From: Rutpela maculata
Lineage: Eukaryota > Arthropoda > Insecta > Coleoptera > Cerambycidae
Length of the DNA: 64,000 bases
Assembly (NCBI GenBank): GCA_936432065.2
Contig: OW386293.2
Span: 19,356,234 to 19,420,233, forward strand
Reading direction: 5' to 3'
In this document: in pieces, positions 1-11,493 of the stretch
How positions within the stretch are numbered: the first letter of the stretch is position 1
Layout of the letters: each line of letters begins with the position of its first letter
The notes under the pieces: generated by a model
The model's database searches: none
What the model was told of the DNA's origin: nothing
What the model saw: the letters and a program-made list of their open reading frames with translations, nothing else
Position numbers and translations under genes: made by a program

Positions 1-2830
1 ACGCACCTCTGAGAATTTTGATTTTTGGTATCTTATTACTATACACTAGTACTATGTATATGCAAATTCCCATTTAGAGGAGCTATTTCCAGGTAAGAAG
101 TTATTTTAAAATTTCAAGATCCGGCAGCGTATTCGTGCAGATATCTGTTTTTTAAATAAAATATTACGTAAATGAAAGATTAATGACAAAATAATCCATT
201 ACAGGCGGGTTTCCTAGCAAAATCTAGCCGCAATTACGTTTAATTACATACATTGTAATTAATTTTTTTAGTACTTCCAGCTTATACATTTTTTAAGTGA
301 ATTAAACGTCAGTTAAAAATGGAGACTGATAAAATTCTAAGATTGGTTGTCAACGTCTGTACTCCAAAAATAACAATCGCAGCTGCTATGCTACGTCCTC
401 GTTTACCACACGAAGCAGCTCGCGCATTTCTTCTCTTTTACTCACGCTCATCCAGAGCGAAAATAAATAATTCAAATACTGGCAACTACTATTTGCGGCC
501 GTTATTCGACAGGCAACTTTGTACTATCGTGTACCGAAAACATTGACTTCAAGTTAGTATTTTTTTTTTTTAAACGTGATGAGCGTAAATAACACAGGCT
601 CACAAAAAAAAAGTTGTCTGTACTGGGGTACTGACCATATCCATCCCTTGTATTTTGAGCCGCTGAACACGAATCTGACCTTAATTTTTCCCCAGCACGT
701 CAGGTTTTTCTTTAACACTAAAAAATCTCTTGGATGGTATTATTGCTTACCCAGTTCATTTAAATCAGCCTCCAAAAGTGATTCAACTTTAAAAATTTAA
801 CCCAATAACATTGTGGTACTTCAGCATTGACCACATAACTCAAAGGAAATCGTAAAACCCCATAACATAACCCCATAACCCTTGAAGTCCGATGAAAACA
901 GTGGGGAATCTTGATTGGGAGTTAATGATATTGTGACCTCGGGTCCTTATGCTTGAGTATCATACATCCACAACCTCATGATACCATAACCTCAGCATTT
1001 CATAACCCCGTAACTCCTAAACTCTAAAGATCCAACGAAGAAAATGGAGATTCTAAGTATGGTGGTTCGTCTATTGTGACATTAGAATTTCTTATGTTTG
1101 TTGGGTATTTTGCCACCCTATGGTGCCATAGCTCTTCAACAGCAATCCTTACAACCCCACAACGCCAGGGATTCAATGAAAAAATAGGAGGCTCTCGGTT
1201 GGGGAATCAATTAACTTGTACTCTCGGAGAAACCTATTCCAGTAGCAAACCATTCTGCTACATAACCCAGTAACTCCGTAAACCCATAACTGCATTACAC
1301 TGGGAATATAACAGAAGAATGTGAGGGAACTGAACAGAGGAGTTCATGAGATTATTTTCTCGGAATCTTGAAATCGAGTAGCCTATGAACCATCAGTTTT
1401 CGAACAGCAAAACTTTTAGCCGTATAACCCAGTGATTTTGGTGATTCAATAAAAAAAAATTCTGGAATCCTAATTGTAAATTCAGTGAGAATGTAACTTT
1501 GGAAGTGGAGTATCTTTCCGGTAATTTCTGTTTAGGTGACTTCATCTGATCTCTTGCTTCTGCGAACTCTTTTCTCTTCGAACGACCTAAGTAACAGATT
1601 TCTTTTGCGCTTCTTGCTCTAATCACATGTTCCCTCTTCAACATCCGACAAAAGTCTGCCATCATATGCTCATGCCTCCTTCCTTGATATCGGGAGTTCG
1701 CAAAAGCAAGAGATCAAATAAAGTCACCTAAATATAAATCACCTGAAAAGATATTCCACTTCCAAAGTTACACCCTCACTGAATCCTCAATTATGATTCT
1801 CTAATTTGGTATTATTGAATACCCAGAATCACGAGGTTATACTGCTAATAGTTTTGCTGTTCAAGAGTTAAGGCTACTCGATTTCAAGATTTCGAAAACA
1901 CAATCTCATGAATTCCCCTGTTCAGATTCTTCACATTATTCTATTATATTCAAAGAGTTATATAGTTATGGGTTTGAAGTTATGGGTTATATAGTAGAAG
2001 GGCTTGCTGCTGGAGCGCTAGGTTTACATGGTGACAAGGTACTGAGGGCACAATTTAATTGATTCCCCAGTTGAGCGTCTCCTATCATTTTTATTGATTC
2101 CTCAGGGTTATGAGTTTATGCTATGGCACAATAAGGTGCTTGATTGAACGATTCTAATATCACAATGACACGAATTTCCCTACTTAGAATCACCATTTTT
2201 TCTATTGGATCTTTAGAGTTACGGGGTTATGGGACGCTGAGGTTATGGGATCATGAAGTTGTGAATGTATGACACTCAAACACAAGGATCCGAGGTCACA
2301 ATCTCATTAACTCTCCAATCAAGAATCTCCTCTATCTTCATCGGATTCCCAAGGTTATGGGGTTGAGGAGTTAAGGAGTTATGGAGTTTTACGGTTTTTT
2401 TTCATTTATGAGGTCAATGCTGAAGTATCAAAATGTTATTAGGGAAAAGTTTTAAAGTTGAATCACTTTTGGAGTCTGATTTAAATGAGCTGAGTAAGCA
2501 ATATTACGATCCAACAGATTTTTTTAGTGTTAAAAAGAAACCTGACATGCTGGGGAAAAACTAAGGTCAGATTCGTGTTCAGCGGCTCAACATTTTTTGT
2601 GAGCCTGTGTAATTAAAACAAAGACATACACCTGGCAATTTGGAGTTTGCGACTGACTGAGAGCTGGCAACTATTTTTTTTTTCACATTCTTTACATCAT
2701 TTTTTTTTTTAAATGCCGTTTATCACTTAAAAAATGTACAGCTGGAACTAGCGAAAAAAAATTACAATATATGTAATTAAAAGTAATTGGGGCTAGAATT
2801 TGCTAGGCAACACGGCTGTAATGTATTATT

Positions 2831-4905
2831 AGGGAAATTAGATAAAAATAACTAAATTTTGAAATACAGCTCGGATCGAGATGCGGTTTTCGGCATCGTT
2901 TTTCAGAAAAATATTAGGAAAGAGTCTACATATAGTGAGTAAGCCGTTCGAAGAAAATTGCATAGGGGGTGCATAAAATGCATCTAAAGTGTATAATTTT
3001 TTGAAATATTCTATAAATCGATAGAGAGCCGTGAAAATCTCGTGGGAATCGCTTCCTGAGGACTTTCGAGGTCGCTGAGTCCAAATCTGACTTCGAAACT
3101 TACCAGCGATGCTCGGGGTGGATCTTCGGGGGCGGGAGGGGGTGAAATCGGGTGAAAAATTCAAAGTACCCAAAAATCACGTGGGAATCGCTTCCCGGGC
3201 ACTTTCGAGGTAATTGAGTTCAAATATGACATCGAAGCTTACCAGAGAGGCACGGGGGTGGTTCTACGGGGGTGGGAAGGGGTGAATTTAAGTGAAAAAT
3301 TTAAAGTAACAAAAATATATATTTTTGAATACTTCACATATTACTATCACACGTAATACTTTGTTATTCACAAACAAATTATTTGATATGGTATTTACAA
3401 ACATAATACATCATTGTCAGAGAGTATTCATGATATAATCAGATCTCTCATCTGATAATGAGGCACTACTTACAAATGTTCACTACGCAATTGGTACTTT
3501 TCAAAAAATTAAAATAAAATTGATACTTGTCCACTGGTCATAACCAACAATTTAGTACATGTGGAAAAATAAAAACAATTTTTAACTGCCAATGTTCCAA
3601 GGCAAGGTTTTTTTCGAAAAAAGTCCAAGAACGACTCAATACACAACCAACGTGGTCGACAATGTGACTAACGCACTGCTGGGGACACTCTCTTTATAGA
3701 AATACGTTACACAGCTGCTCCCACTTACACTGCGCAGCTGCCGCTACCTGAATATACAGGGTAGTATAAAAGTATGGGAACAGCAGGTTAACTTGAAAAA
3801 TACGAATTCTAGTAAAACTTTAAATAAAACAGGAAAGTTCACTGGCTATCTGACGGTGACCTTGGATGTAACCTTGACCACGACCTCCAAGGTCATTTGA
3901 AGGTCAAGTCGGTTTTTTTAAATGAAACCCCCTACTTTTAACCCCGGAAATGAAACGAGCGTAATATTTTACGTTCGGATATAACCTTCGGCACGTACAA
4001 AATTTACCTCTAAAGGCCATCTGAACGGCAGAATAACCTGAAAAATACGAATCCTAGACAAAACTTTGAATACAAAAGTTGTACGAACGTTCACTGGCTA
4101 TCTGACGGTGACCTTGGATGTAACTAAACTATGGCCTTCGAGGTAATTTGAAGGTCAAGTCTATTTTTTTTAAATGGAATCCCTACTTTTAACCCCAGAA
4201 ATGAAAAGCGGGGAAATTTTACGTTCGGATATGACCTTAAACACTTACAAAATTGAAGTTCGAGGCTCTCTGATTTGGTGACGATAATATTTGCGCCTTT
4301 TCCGAAACGAAAGGAATTTTTCAATGTATATCTATACTAGTGCACGGGTGCATGATGACCGAAAACTAGCATCACTGGTAAGTTTCGATGTCAGGTTTGG
4401 ACTCAGCGACCTCGAAAGCCCCCGGGAAGCGATTTCTCCGTGATTTTTGGGCACTTTGAATTTTTCACTCGATTTCATCCCCTCCCACTCCCGAAGAGCC
4501 ACCCCCGAGCATCCCTGATAAGTTTCGATGTCACATTTGGACTCAGCGACCTCGAAAGCCCCGGGAAGCCATTTCCCCGTGATTTTTGGGCACTTTGAAT
4601 ATTTCACTCGATTGCACCCCTTCCCACCCCCGACTTTTGTAAGTTTCGATATCAGATTTGGACTCAGCGACCTCTAAAGCTCCCAGGAAGCGATTCCCAC
4701 GAGATTTTTACGGCTTTCTACCAATTTCTAGAATTTTTCAAAAAATTATGCACTTTAGATGCATTCTATGCACCCCTATGCAATTTTCTTCGAACGGCTT
4801 ATTCACTATATGTACACTTTCTTCCTAATATTTCCCGAAAATGATGCCGAAAACCGCATGTATTTCAAAATTTAGTTATTCCGGCAAATTTGATCTAATT
4901 TCCCT
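2831..4905. mobile_element. Nested 2.1-kb inverted-repeat element with internal tandem arrays
   Basis: It begins AGGGAAATTAGAT and ends ATCTAATTTCCCT. Arms of roughly 180-220 bp (2831-3010 and 4690-4905) match inverted. Inside both arms lie diverged tandem units of about 130 bp containing CTTTCGAGGT and a GGGGGTGG run (3020-3300 and 4380-4690), inverted relative to each other. The middle holds a second tandem array (3785-4325). It sits within the right arm of the surrounding foldback. No coding sequence is recognised, and no unambiguous target duplication is seen. Confidence 0.75.
3785..4325. repeat. About 280-bp tandem duplication rich in TGACCTTG
   Basis: Two units start near 3790 and 4035. 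They share AAAAATACGAAT, TTCACTGGCTATCTGACGG, TGACCTTGGATGTAAC and TTTTACGTTCGGATATGACC-like segments in the same order. Each unit carries several TGACCTT/AAGGTCA half-sites. Nothing suggests coding. Confidence 0.7.
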
Positions 4906-4990
4906 GGTCTATGTTGTCATAATCTTTCATTTACATCAAATTTTATTAAAAAAAGATACGAATAATCTGCTAGATCTCAGACTATAATAT

Positions 4991-5759
4991 GATTCGACTA
5001 AAAACATTACGCTACAATAAAATTCATAGTTATTTGTACAGTGATAAATAAGAAAGAAATAGTTGTACAGTCATGTCTTGGATATTAATCGAATCGATAA
5101 CTGTTCCAGCGATAGATCGTTTTTGCGACCTACCGCGCCACAAAAACCAAACTATACAAGTAACTATGAGATAACAGTAATTATTTTGTGTGTGGAGATG
5201 AATGAAAAGTGAGAGATGCAATAAATCTTATGGCATAGTGTGATGCGTGACAGGATGAAGGTACCTTTAGGGCGCGGGCCTGGATGCGTGGCAGCAAGGG
5301 AGGACAAGTCTGGAACAAAGGAACAAAAACACTAATTTGTCCTCGTTGCTATCCCACTGATTGCTATTAGTGAGCACAGCGGCATGCATGCGACAATTGC
5401 GAGGGCTCTTAGCAAAAACACAAGACTCAGTGAAACAATGATAGCCAGTGATTGTTGATAAGAGCGGACCGCTTTTACCATGTATAACGCGCGATTTTCA
5501 AGAACTTTAGGCAAATTGGATACTCGATTAACTTGTTTTTGTTATAATTATATGTGCACCATAAATTACCGGGGGCTATTGATGATAAATCAACGTTTTA
5601 GCTGGTGGAAAAACGGGTGTGCGTGTGAATTCGATATGATTAGTTACCGCTATGCATAATAATAATCAGTGTTGTTAATGCTATTATTCTAAGTTCTATT
5701 TGCATTGTAAATCATTTCAATGGGGTCAGCTCTACCTCTAAATCAATTTTATTTTAAAT
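4991..5759. other. Unassigned AT-rich stretch
   Basis: No gene or repeat is recognised. A slightly GC-richer patch lies at 5225-5330. The short minus-strand frames here have no recognisable similarity. Confidence 0.4.
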
Positions 5760-7699
5760 GAATAAAGTACCGGGTTATTTAAAAGCAGATGATAAGGCAT
5801 TAATAAGTAACTACAGACCTATCTCTGTAATAACTAATATAGGCTAAATATTAGAAAAATGCATTAAATCTAGGTTATGAGAACACTTAAATTATAATAA
5901 AATTCTTTCCCCTAACCAGTATGGTTTCAAAGAAGATATGTGTACGGATAACAGTATGTATGAGGTAGTAAAACTTATATATAATTCTGTTGTTAGTAAA
6001 AAAAAAAAAACAAATTGCGATATTTTAAATTTGTCTAAGGCCTTTGATAGAGTGTCCCACGAAATACTAATTACTCAACTCAATAAATATGGTATAAAAG
6101 TTATTGTCAGTTACTTTTTCAGTAGTTGTTTTCAAAACAGAGATCAGTGTATAAAGATTGAGAAAAGAAGAAGTAAATTAAAAAAGATAAAATATGGCAT
6201 ACCACAAGGAACTGTCCTAGGACTAGTTTTTTTTAATGTATGTATTAATGAATTACTTCAAATCCCAATTGATGGAAAAATTGTAGCGTACACCGATGAC
6301 ACTGTTCCCTTGGTTGGAGATGACCCCTGGGAAAATGTAAACAACAAAGCTGTGGTAGAATTTTTTAAACTACAACAATGGCTAGCCGAACACCTTTTAA
6401 CAGTTAATCGGGATAAAACTAAATTTACGTGCTTCAGCATCTATGATAAAAATGTACCAAATAAATAAACAAAAATATAAATGTAAATATAATATGAAGT
6501 TATTGCAAACAAAAACTACTAAATATCTTGGAGTGATAATATATAAAAAAAAATGGACAGATAATATCCAACAATTAAATAATAAAACTGTCTTTCAAAT
6601 ATCTTAAAGACTTTGTATCATGCCTTAGTCGAATCAATTGGATGGAATGGAATAATAATATGGGAAAGTGCATATTCAAACTTAGAACCCTTAAACATAT
6701 CACAAAAATATATAATAAAAATTATTAAAAAAAAACAATATCCCTCTGTACTGATATTTAAGCAATTCAATGTATTTAATGTACATCTCTTATACAGTAT
6801 CGGAAAGTGTTTGATTTGGTACGGCAATAATAGACTGGCGGTACATGACCAGTCAGGTGCAACGTTTTTAAAATGTATGCCAATCATATATATGAATGAA
6901 ATTACTATGAATATGCCAGAAACGCAAATTTTAGGCAGTCGTCGCGTGCAGAAGGGTGTGCAAATCGATTTTTTTGTTTTTTTCGTCTTTTTTTTGTTTT
7001 TTTTTTATTTTAAAATGGATGCCAATAGTGCCAAATGAAAAGCCGTGAAAAAGAATTCAGCGGAAATTCATTGGCATGCAGTTTCCGCGCGCAAAACAAC
7101 CTTTGATGCGCACATTAAATTGTAAAATTTTTTGGTGTTCTTGATTTTGGATTTTTTTTCAAGGCTTTTCGTTTGGCACTATTGGCATCCATTTTAAAAT
7201 TAAAAAAAACACACAAAAAAAACCACACCCTTCTGCACGCGACGACTGCCTAAAATTTGCGTTTCTGGCATATTCATGGTAATTTCATTCATATATATGA
7301 TTGGCATGTATTTTAAAAACGTTGCACGTCATGTATCGCCAGTCTATAAGAGCAAGCGAGAGCAACTCTTGTTTGCCTCTGCTAGAGTACTGGTAGACGT
7401 CTTTATTGTGGGCGGTCGGTTAATAGCGCAATGCAAAACGCAGAACTTTCCGATTCTGTATACTAAGTCTGTCCATTATATTTACCCATAAGCACAAAAA
7501 TATATTAAACATAATAAAACGTGGTCACAGTACAAGTCAAAAATATAATTTAACTGTGATAATACTTCAATCGGGTATACAACAACTTCAAAGGTTTGTA
7601 ACTTACCACGGCCCTAAATTTTATAATTTTTTACCAACCCATTTTAAATTATATAACAACATGAATTTATTATCTCGTAAAGTATCTGAACATTTAAAA
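5760..7699 (+). pseudogene. CR1/Jockey-group LINE reverse transcriptase relic
   Basis: This is the remains of a non-LTR retrotransposon ORF2. From 5790 the frame reads SNYRPISVITNIG then a stop. The palm follows: LSKAFDRVSH at about 6027, GIPQGTVLG at about 6195, and the catalytic box as YTDDT at about 6290 in place of the usual YADD. A stop follows NVPNK at 6468. The thumb continues after another stop (YHALVESI at 6613, then FNVHLLYSIG) and is broken near 6830. The C-terminal end (RFVTYHGPKFYNFLP) lies at 7590-7640. Between them the region 6770-7490 forms a long inverted repeat. Several stops and frame changes make this a dead copy. The clade (CR1, Daphne or Jockey-like) cannot be settled by eye. 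A GTCN-type repeat abuts the 3' end. Confidence 0.85.
6770..7490. repeat. Long inverted repeat inside the LINE 3' region
   Basis: About 6770-7060 and 7150-7490 are reverse complements. They share AGACTGGCGGTACATGAC-like and GCAACGTTTTTAAAATG-like sequence and the block GTCGTCGCGTGCAGAAGGGT. The outer part of the left arm is LINE coding sequence (TACAGTATCGGAAAG) and it reappears inverted at about 7445-7465. The right arm carries an extra segment of about 90 bp (7350-7440). Confidence 0.75.
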
Positions 7700-8397
7700 A
7701 AAACCGCTGCCCAAGGAATCACTACTTCCACATCCAGATTTTCTATCCAAGTCTCACAACGAAAAAATTTTGTATGTGGAAATAATTGTTGTAATTGGAA
7801 CTTTAATAACATAATATTTGAAATCCTCTACCCCAAAAACCCATAAAACGATACCCCACATCGGTAGTGGGGTGGGGGCGGTGATAGGGGGTGGTAGTGG
7901 GGGTGGATGAAGTAAAAAAAATATTTTGAGGTTTCTGGTTCTTGTACACACACAATTTTTTTTCATCCCCTTTAATAATGAGTTGGGGGTGGTAATGGGG
8001 GTGGCTAATGCCAAATTTTTTTTTGAGACCTTAGCTTCTCTTGTATATACTAAATACCAGTTTTATGGACTCACATGCTTGAGTTACCTATTTACCCCAA
8101 ATTTACCCCCATTTACCCCCCAACCCTTCGACGGAACAAGATGAAAATATAATCTAGTTCTAGATCTCGTTAAAGTACATATGTGTACCAAATTTCAAGT
8201 CAATATCTCAAACGGTTCCAGAGTAAACGTGCGCACAAAAAAAAGTTACAGACCGACAGACCGACAGACAGACAGAAATTTTTTTTTCGCTCAAACTTAA
8301 AATCTCGACGTTTCATGACATTCTAAACCTATTTGAACAATAAAAATTTTTAAAAACTTTTTTGTCGTTACTATATTCCACCGGATGTGGAAGTAAT
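7700..8397 (+). mobile_element. GTCN-microsatellite interspersed element, family A, copy 1
   Basis: This is one of six copies or fragments of the same roughly 700-bp repeat in the window. In order it has: CCGCTGCCCAAGG end, TACTTCCACATCCAG, GGGGTGG-rich tracts, the ACCAAATTTCAAGTCAATAT block, a (CAGA/CCGA)n tract at 8250-8275, CTCGACGTTTCATGACATTC, and CCGGATGTGGAAGTAAT. The two ends carry an inverted ACTTCCACATCC-like motif. The architecture matches the mini-me/MINE type of microsatellite-associated element known in insects. There is no coding capacity. Confidence 0.85.
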
Positions 8398-8558
8398 AAT
8401 AAATTTGGCTTTGTGAAATTATTAGCAGGTGGTTAAAGAAAAAAATAAACTATATTACATAATATAAAACTTTTTTCTTTCGCGTGTTATTCACACGCTG
8501 TTATACTTATAGATATGTATATGTCTATACATGTGTATTCGAGTATATGTATATATAG

Positions 8559-9335
8559 AGTGATTCATAAGGAATGGGTAATATTTTACCTGCAGATTCT
8601 AGAGCGGAAAATATTAATTTTTTGCTTAATAACTGGAGGTCAAATATTAATACTTACTGAGATACAGGGTGTTAAAGTTATAAAAATAACTCAGTAATGT
8701 TGTTATATTTCAGTTATTTTTTCACATATAAACATAAAAGTCGGTACAATTAGGTTTTTCGACGTGAGAAAACCGAATAAGCTATCATTTTTGGTGTATC
8801 GCATAGAGGGCGCTACGTAAGCTATCTTGGTTTAACAGAATCCGTCATAATTTTTTTGTACTTCGTTCATTTACAATCTAATCACAAATTTTTTATTTAA
8901 CCATCAAACTTCTTCAGATAGGTATTAAAAGTTATTTTTGTTAAAATAAAGAATAGAATATTACATAATATGCATTTTTAGGATTGCAAAAAAAGTTAAA
9001 AAAAAATATGGGTTCACAGGATTTTCTAAAATGTAAAAATGTCGATAAGGGTGCATTTTCTGTTTAAAAGGTTAAATAAAAAATTTGCAATGAGATTATA
9101 AATGAACGAAGTACAAAAAAGTTATGACGGATTCTGTTAAACCAAGATAGCTTACGTAGCGCCCTCTATGTGATACACCAAAAATGATAGGTTATTCAAT
9201 TTTCTCACGTCAAGAAACCTAATTGTACCGACTTTTATGTTTATGTGTGAAAAAATAACTGAGATTTAACAACATTACTGAATTATTTTTATAACTTTAA
9301 CTATAAACCGATTTTCATGAAAAAAATATATCACT
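8559..9335. mobile_element. Palindromic (foldback/MITE) element
   Basis: The arms at about 8665-8880 and 9095-9305 are close reverse complements, including GAGGGCGCTACGTAAGCTAT and its complement. The outer ends share GAGTGAT/ATCACTC. The left outer part carries the motif ACAGGGTGTTAAAG. It ends about 26 bp beyond the RpLP0 pseudogene stop codon. No reading frame is recognisable. Confidence 0.75.
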
Positions 9336-9361
9336 CCATAAAAATCCTCAGGCGAAAGACT

Positions 9362-10312
9362 CTAGTCATCGAAAAGACCGAAGCCAAGACCATCGTCATC
9401 GCTGTCAGATTCTTCTTTCTTTTCCTCCTTCTTGGCTGGTTCTGGTGCGGCGGCTGCAGGAACAGCTGCGACAGGAGCAGCAACAGCTGCGAATTTGCTG
9501 GGATCCTTGATAAATTCTTTAATGGTAGCAGCCTCCTTGAACTCGACCTCAGTAACAGCGGCAATAGCCAAGAGATTTCTAAATCCGTTGGCGATGCTGT
9601 GCGGTACCGAAGCAGTGGTTGGATATCCAGTGCTCAAACAAACGGAGGCTAACTTGGCGACACCACCTAAGAATTTCTCTCTGAGGTCCTCCGGTTTGAT
9701 GTCCAAGATGGCAGGGGCAAAGATGGTATCGAAATCGTACACTTGCTCTACCTGAAGACCGTACGAGAAGGGAGCGATGTTCAACATGTTCAGAAGGGTG
9801 GCTTCTGAAGCTCCCACTTTGTCCCCGGGCTTCAAGATATGGACATCGATAATTTCAATAGTACCTTTAGAAATCTTGGTTGGAATACTCAAAGCCTGGA
9901 AGAAAGATGTCTTTTCGGGGCCCAATCTAGTGTTTTGTGCGGGAATGATGACGGGCAGAGGAGCAATGGCACCAGCACGGGCCGGAGCACGTACTTTGTT
10001 TTCAAGAAGCTTATCACGGATCTCGACGAGGTCTCCACGGGTGAACACAAAATAAACGTTTCCTTTGATGTGAGGCAGGATCTTCTCGAGAGATGGGTTA
10101 CGTTCGACGTGCCCCTTGATTGCTTTACGCATCATGGTGTTTTTTCCCATGAGAACGACAGCATTGCCACGAAGTGAAATACGAATCTGCTGCACTTGCT
10201 TCGAGCCGACATTGTCAGCGCTCACAAGGAAACACTTTGGATAATCTTCCAAGAGTTGAATAAGTTTGGTGAAGTAGTTCGACTTCCAAGTTGCCTTGTC
10301 CTCCCTATCCGT
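9362..10312 (-). pseudogene. RpLP0: Processed pseudogene of ribosomal protein P0 (uL10)
   Basis: P0 is the large-subunit stalk protein that anchors P1/P2 dimers and recruits elongation factors. The frame runs without introns or stops for about 316 codons, matching the family length of about 317. Visible parts are the L10 core (GADNVGSKQ-like start, MGKNTMMRKAI, KVRAPARAGAIAPLP), the P-stalk-binding region (GVAKLASVCLSTGYPT) and the acidic tail ending GLGFGLFDD. At 10310-10312 the expected initiator reads ACG, followed by GAT where valine is expected, and the in-frame sequence upstream reaches a stop without an ATG. Conserved positions are also altered: NTGLGPEKT reads NTRLGPEKT, and one residue is missing from the usual IINDVPILK region. 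An intron-less body with a lost start fits a fairly young retrocopy. No poly(A) or target duplication is evident. A start in an unseen upstream exon is a less likely alternative. Confidence 0.85.
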
Positions 10313-10829
10313 CTTTGTTGTAATTAGGGACTCGTATTATGAATTTAAGGACTCGGCTAAAGACACAGGCGCAATGAACGTTATGTCTTTTGATGGTACA
10401 AACGTAGAAAAAAATTATTGAGTCCATTTGTCGAAATAAAGTGGTGAAATTTTTTTTTAAAATAAAACAATTTTTGGGGGGGGACACACCCATCATTTCC
10501 TTTCAAATAAATGCTCATATGTCTCAACATATCCAAAATTGATAATCATGGGCATACTGTGGGTGGCGCGGTTCATTACTACATCTTACTACCACTGTCA
10601 CTGGCGGCCATTAAATCCCTACCCTTTAAATCAGTATCAAACTTCAAGTAGTGTGGTGCAGATATTGTCAAATTCGCTGGCGTCAACTGTTGGGTCAAAC
10701 AAAATCTAGTCTGAAAATCTGAACATGTTGCACTCAAACAAACTGTAAAAAACAGCACAGCACTTATTCCGCTCACAATTGTGTAAAGGAAGGTTGAAAG
10801 TTTTAAAAGTCCGCCTAGAAGTTTTATTC
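10313..10829. other. Unassigned stretch
   Basis: It may include retrocopy 5' UTR just after 10312. There is a G8 run at about 10477. No gene is recognised. Confidence 0.35.
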
Positions 10830-11115
10830 AATGTCACACGACGGATGTGAAAGAGGACAATTTTCCAAATGACTAATTTTGAAGAATGGACAACAAGACA
10901 TTGTTCATATTCTGTGGCCTCCCCAGTCACCAGATATGAACCATTGTGACTTTTACCGGTGAGATATTTGTCGCATCTATGCCAGCTTCTTTTCAAGACC
11001 TGGGACGCAGAACTGTTGAAGCTGTGAATTCAATAACTACCCGCCAGCTAAATCATGTGTGACAAAATATAGACTACCGTTTTGATGTTTATCGCTCAAC
11101 ACATCGTGCTCATGT
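10830..11115 (+). pseudogene. Tc1/mariner-superfamily transposase C-terminal relic
   Basis: The plus strand reads WPPQSPDMNHCDFY then a stop at about 10912-10960. After frame changes it gives a DLGRRTVEAVNSITT-like stretch, then QNIDYRFDVYRSTHRAHVE at about 11066-11122. WPPxSPDxNPxDF is the C-terminal signature of IS630/Tc1/mariner DDE transposases, and the trailing W-QxIDYRxDV-R-H-EH pattern is typical of insect mariner-like proteins. At least three frame changes or stops make it dead. No terminal repeats were found around it. Confidence 0.75.
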
Positions 11116-11493
11116 TGAGTGCACACAATGACCATAAAACTTTGAACTTCCTCTATTCAGTGATATACGGAATGTGATTCTATTTCTTACAGTTTGTTTG
11201 AAACGCAATATTGAAATCTGCTCCATTTTTTTTTTAAATATTATTGAAATACAAACATTGATAATCATAACAATAATAATAATAACAATAATATTTTTAA
11301 TGTTTTTTTTTTGGGGATATTACTTGTTTTGCTTTAAGTTAGTAACTGTACATAACCTTATATCCACTCATTATTTTAGTATTACGCAAGCGAAGCTTCC
11401 AAACTGATAAGAAATTACCTAGGATTTAATTCATACTGACGTTATACTTCCGCACAAGCTAATTACTCCAGTCGGTAAAGTAAAAAATACCGG
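11116..11493. other. AT-rich stretch with ATA microsatellite
   Basis: Imperfect (ATA/ATC)n lies at about 11260-11300. No gene is recognised. Confidence 0.4.

Larger units (their letters stand above)
110..4990. mobile_element. Large foldback element, split by a nested insertion
   Basis: The left arm (about 110-1575) is the reverse complement of about 1690-2830 plus 4906-4990, with a spacer of about 115 bp. The sequence around 190-290 (a GCTAG-containing stretch followed by a run of TAATTACA-like motifs) returns inverted at 2735-2830. The outermost arm, AATGAAAGATTAATGACA at 170-187, returns inverted only after position 4915. That places the second element (2831-4905) inside the right arm. The arms hold degenerate CCATAAC-rich repeats. 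The small reading frames inside differ between the arms and look non-coding. No transposase is recognisable, so it is probably non-autonomous. Exact ends and target duplication are not clear. Confidence 0.75.

Noticed and set aside
9317..10177. Plus-strand open frames of 77-112 codons
   Set aside because: They are antisense or shifted readings of the RpLP0 pseudogene, whose residual codon bias keeps other frames open.
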